14,657 bases of DNA. Origin: Candidatus Saccharimonadota bacterium. GTDB taxonomy: Bacteria; Patescibacteriota; Saccharimonadia; Saccharimonadales; Saccharimonadaceae. Position numbers and translations under genes: made by a program. Positions within the stretch are counted from its first letter, which is position 1. Every line of letters begins with the position of its first letter. The stretch is taken from positions 1 through 14,657 of the forward strand of contig WRKS01000003.1 in assembly GCA_009778015.1 (NCBI GenBank). The letters run 5' to 3'. The notes beneath the pieces are model-generated. The model was given only the letters and a program-made list of their open reading frames with translations, was not told where the DNA came from and did no database searches. Shown piece after piece: positions 6,642 to 11,744 of this stretch.

Positions 6642-7253
6642 ATGGACAATATAATTGGAAATGGCAAGCTAGGTGGTCTCGTTACCTATCTTGACATGTT
6701 AAAAGAGAAAGGGCGCGTTCCAGCTGGTGTTGCTACTTCTCTCAAGACGGCTGTTAGCAAAGTGTTCCAAGCAACGGACGGCGACGGATGGCAAGAAGTA
6801 GATGCAAGAAATTTAGACTTAGAAGACTATATGACACGCTTCCAGAATCTAACTATGGGCCAGTACAATGAAGGTTCCTATGCGGCTTATCGCGCACGAG
6901 CTGCAAAGGCCCTTGGCTGGTATAATACTTTCCTGTCAAGCCCGGGATGGAGCCCTACACCAACGTCTAAGAAAACATCATCAGAAAAAAAGACAGGACA
7001 AAAGGGCAAGACAAATGTCGCAAGACAAACTATTCCAGCAGCCTCAAATCATGTAGGCACAACTACTAGCGTCCCTGGCACTGCGGCAACTAAGCTTGTG
7101 GCTTTCCCTTTTCCTCTTACTACTGGCGAACTAGCCACACTACATTTGCCGACAAGACTATCTCGCAGTGACGGTTACAGGCTGGCAAAATTCTTGGAGG
7201 CATTAGTTTCAGACGGGACAAGCATGATAGAGAGTAGAAATGACGAGCGCTAA
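6642..7253 (+). CDS. Unrecognised protein, putative antitoxin partner of the downstream gene
   Basis: The ATG at 6642 follows AAAGGAGG (6631-6638) with a 3-nt gap, the same arrangement as nrdD, so it is preferred to the in-frame ATG at 6624; this gives 203 residues. Three parts can be seen. Residues 1-102 are a helical domain (LGGLVTYLDMLKEKG, LDLEDYMTRF, SYAAYRARAAKALGWY) that recalls the SAM-like core-binding domain of tyrosine recombinases, but no catalytic domain follows. Residues 103-150 are a Lys/Ser/Thr-rich flexible linker (SKKTSSEKKTGQKGK). Residues 152-190 are a short C-terminal module, VAFPFPLTTGEL then LHLPTRLSRSDG and LAKFLEALV, a pattern I associate with small uncharacterised proteins. 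The last 14 bases overlap the next gene, so translation is probably coupled. The role as antitoxin is inferred from gene order and from the partner, not from motif identity. Confidence 0.75.
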   Translation: MDNIIGNGKLGGLVTYLDMLKEKGRVPAGVATSLKTAVSKVFQATDGDGWQEVDARNLDLEDYMTRFQNLTMGQYNEGSYAAYRARAAKALGWYNTFLSSPGWSPTPTSKKTSSEKKTGQKGKTNVARQTIPAASNHVGTTTSVPGTAATKLVAFPFPLTTGELATLHLPTRLSRSDGYRLAKFLEALVSDGTSMIESRNDER

Positions 7254-7698
7254 CAGGTCTTTCCGTGTGGGGACTACAGGCATGACTCTCAGAGACCTCG
7301 TAGCGCTTAGGAAGCTAGAGTACAGCAAGCTCAAATCAGTCCAGTGTCCGCTGCTTAAGGAGGACGTCCTCTTCAACAACCAAGGTTTCCGCCACCTGAC
7401 ACATGATGGGCGCGGCCACCTTCGCTCCGCTACAGTGCAAAAAATGAGACTCAATCTCTTGACGGACGTTTGTGAAGTCATCAAGAAAGCAGATGCTTTA
7501 GGTGCGCCAGACAGAATCGTGCCTGCCAGACATCCCGAAAACAGGCTAGCCAAAGAGGTTTGCTATCATGAGCTTTACTATCGGTTTCATTCGCGGAAAG
7601 CGGTGGCGGTCATCCTTAGAAGGATCGGCGGAGGTCAGCTGCACTTTTACAGTGTTAGGTATGTCAAAAAAGCTAAGACACCAAAAAAGGCCACCTAA
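7240..7698 (+). CDS. Putative toxin: small protein resembling BECR-fold (phage EndoU/RelE-like) nucleases
   Basis: This is a 152-residue basic protein. The central block CPLLKEDVLFNNQGFRHLTHDG with R58, R62 and an LRSATVQKMRL helix, and the C-terminal strands AVAVILRRIGGGQLHFYSV, match my recollection of phage-associated Barnase-EndoU-ColicinE5/D-RelE-like (PBECR) nucleases, in which a buried His and a late H/S pair form the active site. Candidate catalytic residues are H52, R62, H135 and S138. There is no signal peptide or membrane segment, so it would act in the cytoplasm, presumably on RNA. Start choice: ATG 7240 overlaps the upstream gene by 14 bp with only a weak GAGAG site; the ATG at 7282 (MTLRDLVALRK) is an alternative that keeps the whole domain. 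The end of the gene (7683-7698) is covered by the terminator of an opposing RNA. Family assignment is moderate, the toxin role an inference. Confidence 0.7.
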   Translation: MTSANRSFRVGTTGMTLRDLVALRKLEYSKLKSVQCPLLKEDVLFNNQGFRHLTHDGRGHLRSATVQKMRLNLLTDVCEVIKKADALGAPDRIVPARHPENRLAKEVCYHELYYRFHSRKAVAVILRRIGGGQLHFYSVRYVKKAKTPKKAT

Positions 7699-7704
7699 GC
7701 AGCC
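7683..7704 (-). terminator. Intrinsic terminator of the minus-strand small RNA
   Basis: On the minus strand GGCUGC (7704-7699), loop UUAG, GUGGCC (7694-7689), then UUUUUU (7688-7683). The two G-U pairs become A-C mismatches on the plus strand, so it terminates mainly leftward. A second inverted repeat, ACACCAAA (7678-7685) with TTTGGTGT (7708-7715), surrounds it and could end the plus-strand toxin transcript. Confidence 0.65.
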
Positions 7705-7776
7705 ATCTTTGGTGTGCCTGCATTTCCTGCGTAGAATTCTAGCAGAGACGCGAGCTTGCGCTCAAACAAGCACACC
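7683..7776 (-). ncRNA. Predicted structured small RNA of unknown family, antisense to the toxin gene 3' end
   Basis: Read on the minus strand, a double promoter (7780-7822) leads into about 95 nt without a convincing ORF. GGUGUGCUUG (7776-7767) pairs with CAGGCACACC (7720-7711), 10 bp with one G-U. This closes a three-way junction holding GAGC-GCAA-GCUC (7763-7752, a GNRA tetraloop hairpin) and CUGC...GCAG (7745-7727) capped by the palindrome TAGAATTCTA with one bulge. A linker AAAGAU then precedes GGCUGC-UUAG-GUGGCC (7704-7689) and six U (7688-7683), a proper intrinsic terminator. It matches no SRP, tmRNA, RNase P or 6S signature that I know. Transcription converges on the toxin-like gene and overlaps its last 16 coding bases, so antisense control or insulation is possible. 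Confidence 0.6.
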
Positions 7777-7779
7777 TAC

Positions 7780-7822
7780 ATTATACCAAATAATTATACA
7801 ATAGTCAAGTAGTAACTGTCAA
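7780..7822 (-). promoter_or_regulatory. Two overlapping sigma70-type promoters reading leftward
   Basis: On the minus strand, TTGACA (7822-7817), 18 bp, TATAAT (7798-7793); and TTGACT (7808-7803), 17 bp, TATAAT (7785-7780). Both -10 elements are perfect. Starts are predicted near 7786 and 7773. No protein-coding gene lies downstream, so the product should be the small RNA at 7683-7776. Confidence 0.75.
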
Positions 7823-7836
7823 GCGCTACACCACAT

Positions 7837-7875
7837 CCCACATACATTTAGTAGCCTAATAGTATGGTGCGGTGG
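7837..7875 (-). repeat. 39-bp repeat, copy B (inverted relative to 1006-1044)
   Basis: Perfect reverse complement of 1006-1044. It contains the last codons and stop of cassette 2 plus 11 bases beyond it. Identity ends at once on both flanks. The two copies enclose 6,870 bp including the recombinase, the nrd-isc operon and the toxin-antitoxin-like module. Confidence 0.9.
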
Positions 7876-8138
7876 GAGGTGTAGTTATACTCGCCACCGT
7901 TCGCCCAAGCAGACGCAAACTCTCCGCCATCTACAGTCGTTGATATGCCACCTCGGTGAAACCACGGGCCCGTAGAGAAGGCGACAGCAGCCCGGTTTCC
8001 ATTCCAGCCTCCAGTAGCACTACTTACTACTTCTGATATACTAGTTCCAAAGAATGGAGGATTATTAAACAACGCACCGTCTAATGCAGCGCGCTGTGTA
8101 TCCACGCCGAGTTGGCCCAACTGTGCGGCGAGGCGCAT
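7848..8138 (-). pseudogene. C-type-lectin / formylglycine-enzyme-like C-terminal fragment (cassette 2)
   Basis: A minus-strand frame of 96 residues from MRLAAQLGQLGVD through PPFFGTSISEV, GGWNGNRAAVAFS, PWFHRGG to HRTILLGY and a TAA at 7850-7848. It is a homologue of cassette 1 (728-1033): both have RLA..xQLGVD, a PLFFG/PPFFG block, GGW.G, ST..W..RGG and the identical end, with about 54-55 residues from GGW onward in each. The PWFHRGG...HRTILL pattern is that of the CLec/FGE fold. The frame continues open upstream into the argS promoter (EIDKSHRHQ before the Met), so ATG 8138 is probably not a true start. No promoter or ribosome site faces it. A full-length ancestor must have had a long N-terminal part that is missing here. 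I read it as a truncated or silent copy; expression as a 96-residue protein cannot be excluded. Confidence 0.6.
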
Positions 8139-8154
8139 TTGATGTCTATGTGAT

Positions 8155-8183
8155 TTGTCTATTTCGCCAAAATCGTATATAAT
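8155..8183 (+). promoter_or_regulatory. argS promoter giving a leaderless mRNA
   Basis: TTGTCT (8155-8160), a 17-bp spacer, and a perfect TATAAT (8178-8183). The +1 expected seven bases after the -10 is 8190, the A of the argS ATG. No ribosome binding site is present upstream. Confidence 0.65.
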
Positions 8184-8189
8184 ATATAT

Positions 8190-9884
8190 ATGGAAAAAAT
8201 CTCTAGCATTCTAAACGCAATCATCAAGCAAAAATTTGCTGTCGGCGCCCGCGTGCGTTTGAGCGAAAACTCCAAAGGTGGCGGCGACTACGCGACGCCA
8301 ATCGCCATGGAGCTGGCAAAAGAACTGGGCAAAAAACCGCTAGAAATTGCCGAGGAAATCATCGCAGAGATTCCGGTGGATGCCAGCTTTACCGCCAGTG
8401 TTTCGGCGCCCGGCTTTATTAACATTGTGATTAACGGCGCGGATTTGGCGCGCGAACTGGACCAAAAATGGAGCGCCAAATACGGCGCCAACGACTCGGC
8501 CGACGGCAAGCTAGCTCTCTTGGACTTTCCGAGCCCGAACGTCGCTAAGCCTTTTTCAGTCGGGCACTTAAGGAGCGGCAACCAAGGCTGGGCGGCCAAG
8601 CAGGTCCTAGAGCGAAATGGCTGGCGGGTCATCACGGATAGCCATTTAGGCGACAGCGGCACGCCGTTTGGCATTTGGGCGGTCGGGTTTCTAAAACTAT
8701 CCAACGACCAAAAGTTGGCCGAAGGCGGCGTTTACGAACTGGGCGATGTCTATATCAAGACGCGAAAATTATTAAAAGAAGAAGCAGACCTTGGCAAAAC
8801 CGAACTGGCAGACGAAGTCCAAGTATGGCTCAAAAAACTGGAGGCAAACGACCCGGAGGCTGTGGCGCTGTCCGATAAATTTACCGAGATCTCACTCAAA
8901 CACTTACACGACATTATGGCGCGGCTCAAACTCTCCACCGACTACGAACTTGGCGAGCGCTTCTTTTTGCAAAGTGCGAAAGAGCTTGTCACAAAATACG
9001 CCGAGTCGGGCGTCTTTAAGCGCAACGACGACGGCTCGGTGATTTGCGAACTGGACGACGTTGCCAAGAAATTCAAGGATACGCCATTACTTTTGGAAAA
9101 GTCCAACGGCACGGTTCTCTATGCGGCAACCGACTTGGCGACGGCAACTTATCGCGAAAAAGAATTCGGCCCAGACCTCGTAATCTTTTCGGTCGGCGCC
9201 GAGCAAAAGTTTTATTTTGAACAACTCTTTGCTATGCTAGCCAGAATCGGCATCAAAGCAAAAAACATCCACATGTATTTTGGCACAATTGATCAAGTGG
9301 ACGAGGACGGCAAGCGCGGCAAAATGAGCAGCCGCAAAGGCGTCATTTTGATGGAAGAGCTCCTAGACCGCGCCGAAGAAAAGGCGCGTTCCGTAGCCAA
9401 AGAAAATGTTTCGGGCGAGGACGTCAAAAAAATCGCGCTTGGCGCCATCAAATTCAGTGACTTTATGGCCGACAAAAAAACCAACATCCTATTTGACTGG
9501 GACACGATATTCTCGCTAACCGGCTTCTCTGGCCCCTATGTGCAATACGCCGGCGTGCGGATGAAAAAGATTCTAGACAAGGGCGCCGATTTTGAGCGGG
9601 TTGGTTCCAGCGCTTACGACTTTGCGGCCGAAAAACCTCTTATTAAATTACTGCTCGCCTACCCGGACTTGGTGCAAGGCGCGGCGAACGATTTAGGCTT
9701 CCACAAAATCGCCAACTTCGCGTTCAAGCTGGCCGGCGAATTTAACAAATACTACGAAAGCACACCAATCCTCAACGCCGGCCCGGCCGAAAAATCGGCG
9801 CGCTTAATCTTGCTTGCCAAGACCCACCAAGTGCTGGAGGACGCTTTGGCCATCCTAGGTATTGAGTTGCCGGCCAGCATGTAA
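8190..9884 (+). CDS. argS: Arginine-tRNA ligase (class I)
   Basis: It charges tRNA-Arg with arginine using ATP. The length is 564 residues, within the normal range. Residues 1-95 are the ArgRS-specific N-terminal Add1 domain (VSAPGFINIVI closing it). The HIGH signature appears as S123-V-G-H126 in SPNVAKPFSVGHLRSG, so its first His is replaced by Ser, as I recall from other ArgRS of this branch. The KMSKS-type loop is K378-MSSRKG, a family-typical form that keeps catalytic competence. The C-terminal helical anticodon-binding domain (from about 445, LTGFSGPYVQYAGVRMKKI) ends near ILGIELPASM. It is monocistronic with a leaderless start. Codon use is typical of the window's housekeeping genes. 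A hairpin covers its stop codon. Confidence 0.96.
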   Translation: MEKISSILNAIIKQKFAVGARVRLSENSKGGGDYATPIAMELAKELGKKPLEIAEEIIAEIPVDASFTASVSAPGFINIVINGADLARELDQKWSAKYGANDSADGKLALLDFPSPNVAKPFSVGHLRSGNQGWAAKQVLERNGWRVITDSHLGDSGTPFGIWAVGFLKLSNDQKLAEGGVYELGDVYIKTRKLLKEEADLGKTELADEVQVWLKKLEANDPEAVALSDKFTEISLKHLHDIMARLKLSTDYELGERFFLQSAKELVTKYAESGVFKRNDDGSVICELDDVAKKFKDTPLLLEKSNGTVLYAATDLATATYREKEFGPDLVIFSVGAEQKFYFEQLFAMLARIGIKAKNIHMYFGTIDQVDEDGKRGKMSSRKGVILMEELLDRAEEKARSVAKENVSGEDVKKIALGAIKFSDFMADKKTNILFDWDTIFSLTGFSGPYVQYAGVRMKKILDKGADFERVGSSAYDFAAEKPLIKLLLAYPDLVQGAANDLGFHKIANFAFKLAGEFNKYYESTPILNAGPAEKSARLILLAKTHQVLEDALAILGIELPASM

Positions 9885-9896
9885 ACATGCCTTGGC
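9873..9896 (+). other. Hairpin over the argS stop codon
   Basis: GCCA-GCATGT-AA-ACATGC-(CT)-TGGC: ten base pairs with a two-base bulge and a tiny loop, containing the TAA at 9882-9884. There is no U-tract after it, so it is not a classical terminator; it may protect the mRNA 3' end or pause transcription. Confidence 0.4.
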
Positions 9897-9931
9897 TCGT
9901 GCACTTGGGGTGTTAAATATATTACATATAG

Positions 9932-9940
9932 TGCTATAAT
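9932..9940 (+). promoter_or_regulatory. Extended -10 promoter of the ABC exporter operon
   Basis: TGC-TATAAT at 9932-9940 is an extended -10 element, which can work without a -35 (none is convincing). The expected +1 is 9947, one base before the ATG at 9948, so the mRNA is essentially leaderless. Confidence 0.6.
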
Positions 9941-9947
9941 CTATATA

Positions 9948-11744
9948 ATGCTAAAGTATTTCTTGCGCCAATGGTGGCGTGTCGTTTTCTTGCTTGCGGG
10001 CCTAGTGCTCCAAGTCTGGGCGATTTTGGAGCTCCCAACCTACATGGCCGACATCATCAACCGCGGCATCGTTGGCGGCGACACCGGCATGGTTTGGGAG
10101 ATCGGCCGCCGCATGCTTCTGGTTGCCGGCGTTGGCGGTGTCGGCATGGTCTTAGCCGGTTACTTTTCATCCAAAATCTCGGCGCTGATATCAGCTGCAA
10201 TGCGCGAAGACATCTTTAAAAAAGTCCTCGCTTTTTCCGTCACCAACATAGACGCCTTTTCTACCGCTTCGCTGATCACTCGCACCACCAACGACGTCAT
10301 GCAAATTTCCAACTCGCTCGTTATGCTGCTCCGTATGTCTGCCCAAGCTCCGCTCATGGCGGTCGGCGCGATTTTTAAGGCGTTTGAGACCGCGCCCGAC
10401 ATGACCTGGATTATGGCGCTCTCTGTTACGCTCTTGCTCATTATTATTATTTCTGCCATGCTCATCGCGCTGCCCAAATTCAAAGTCATGCAAACCGCGC
10501 TGGACCGCCTAAATCTTATCGCCCGCGAAAACCTCACCGGCCTCCGCGTTATCCGCGCCTTCAACGCCGAGCGCCGCGAAGAAAAACGCTTTGACTCAGC
10601 CAACCAGCATTTTGCCGGCATCGGCTTTTTCGCCGCGGCCGTCATGTCAACCGCCTTCCCACTGGTCCAGCTTGTCATGAGTTTAACCACGCTCGGCATC
10701 GTTTGGTTTGGCGCCCATCAAATCGCCGACCTAAACCTGGAAATCGGCAACATGATGGCGTTTTTGCAATACGCCATGCAAGTCATTATTTCGTTCATGT
10801 TCCTCGCCATAGCCTTTGTCATTTTACCGCGCGCCATGGTCTCCTGGAAGCGCATTAAAGAAGTCCTCAAAACCACGCCAACACCGATCACGCACCGCCG
10901 CAGCCTTTCGTGTGTCGCCGAAGCATGTGGGGTGAATTGCTTTGAGCGTATTAGCGAAAAGCAAGAGGGAGAGGTTCCCTCCCCTAGGGCTGAGGCGACG
11001 CATGAGGGCGGAGGCAGCCAGGCCGTTTTGGAAATGCGTGACATCTCCTATCGCTACGGCGAAGCCGAAGAACACGCCGTGCAAAACATTTCGTTTGAAT
11101 TAAATGCTGGCGAAAAGCTGGCAATTCTCGGCGGCACCGGCTCCGGCAAGACCACGGTCGTTAATCTTATCGCCGGCTTTTTGGACGCTTGCCACGGCGA
11201 GATAATTTTGCGCGGCCGCCTCGGCCTCATCCCGCAAAAGAACCTCTTATTCAAAGGCACCGTCCGTGAGAATCTCAAGCTTGGCGCCAAGATTTCGGAC
11301 CAAGATCTTGAGGCCGCCATCCAAGATGCTTGCGCGGATGATTTCTTAACAGACAAAGGCCTCGGCACCGCGGTTTCGCAAAACGGCAGCAATTTTTCCG
11401 GCGGGCAAAGGCAGCGGCTCTGCGTCGCCCGTGCCCTTGCCATCAAGCCGGATCTCCTCATTTTTGACGATTCCTTCTCCGCTCTTGACTTAAAAACCGA
11501 TGCCAAACTGCGCGCCAATTTGGCACGCCATTACAAACAGGCCGCGCAAGTCATCGTCGCGCAGCGTATCAGCACGATTAAAAACGCCGATAAAATCATG
11601 GTGCTTGATGCAGGCAAGGTTGTTGGCTTTGGCACTCACGCCGAGTTATTAAACGGTAACAAGATCTATCAAGAAATCGCCCACTCGCAAATGTCCGAAG
11701 CCGAATACAACACCGAAGTCCAAGCAGCGAAAGGCGGCAAATGA
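9948..11744 (+). CDS. ABC exporter half-transporter, degenerate-site subunit
   Basis: This is a fused transmembrane and ATPase subunit of a type IV (ABCB/MsbA/TM287-like) exporter; the substrate is unknown (drug, lipid or peptide). Residues 1-310 carry about six membrane helices (first VVFLLAGLVLQVWAIL, later MALSVTLLLIIIISAMLI). The ATPase domain has Walker A G395-GTGSGK401, Q-loop LIPQKN, an intact signature FS484GGQRQR, Walker B LLIFD507-D508 with Asp in place of the catalytic Glu, and Q539 in place of the switch His (VIVAQRIST). Its own ATP site is therefore non-canonical, as in one half of known heterodimers. The linker between domains contains an extra stretch of about 44 residues (316-359, with two Cys, THEGGGSQ near its end) that looks unrelated to the family. 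The stop overlaps the partner gene (ATGA). 598 residues. Confidence 0.93.
   Translation: MLKYFLRQWWRVVFLLAGLVLQVWAILELPTYMADIINRGIVGGDTGMVWEIGRRMLLVAGVGGVGMVLAGYFSSKISALISAAMREDIFKKVLAFSVTNIDAFSTASLITRTTNDVMQISNSLVMLLRMSAQAPLMAVGAIFKAFETAPDMTWIMALSVTLLLIIIISAMLIALPKFKVMQTALDRLNLIARENLTGLRVIRAFNAERREEKRFDSANQHFAGIGFFAAAVMSTAFPLVQLVMSLTTLGIVWFGAHQIADLNLEIGNMMAFLQYAMQVIISFMFLAIAFVILPRAMVSWKRIKEVLKTTPTPITHRRSLSCVAEACGVNCFERISEKQEGEVPSPRAEATHEGGGSQAVLEMRDISYRYGEAEEHAVQNISFELNAGEKLAILGGTGSGKTTVVNLIAGFLDACHGEIILRGRLGLIPQKNLLFKGTVRENLKLGAKISDQDLEAAIQDACADDFLTDKGLGTAVSQNGSNFSGGQRQRLCVARALAIKPDLLIFDDSFSALDLKTDAKLRANLARHYKQAAQVIVAQRISTIKNADKIMVLDAGKVVGFGTHAELLNGNKIYQEIAHSQMSEAEYNTEVQAAKGGK
10893..11024 (+). 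repeat. Atypical in-frame insertion in the ABC linker, with a GAGGGA/TCCCTC hairpin
   Basis: About 132 bp between the membrane domain and the ATPase domain encode a low-complexity hydrophilic stretch (SCVAEACGVNCFERISEKQ...). It holds GAGGGA (10965-10970) GAGGT TCCCTC (10976-10981) followed by CCCTAGGG, and a GGCGGAGGC run. Base composition and palindromes look like intergenic repeat DNA carried in frame. Boundaries are estimates from where family similarity stops and resumes. Confidence 0.35.

Noticed and set aside
6642..7253. A truncated tyrosine recombinase
   Set aside because: Only the N-terminal helical part looks recombinase-like. The C-terminal part has no R...HxxR...Y residues, and the gene has its own good promoter, ribosome site and partner, so it is not simply a decayed integrase.
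7673..7723. 16-residue minus-strand ORF inside the small RNA (MQAHQRW...)
   Set aside because: The AGGA before its ATG is too close to act as a ribosome site, and the frame runs through the terminator. The RNA fold explains the sequence better.
728..8138. A complete diversity-generating retroelement
   Set aside because: The cassettes have a DGR-target-like fold, but there is no reverse transcriptase, no template repeat and no accessory avd gene in the window, and the two cassettes do not differ mainly at adenine positions.
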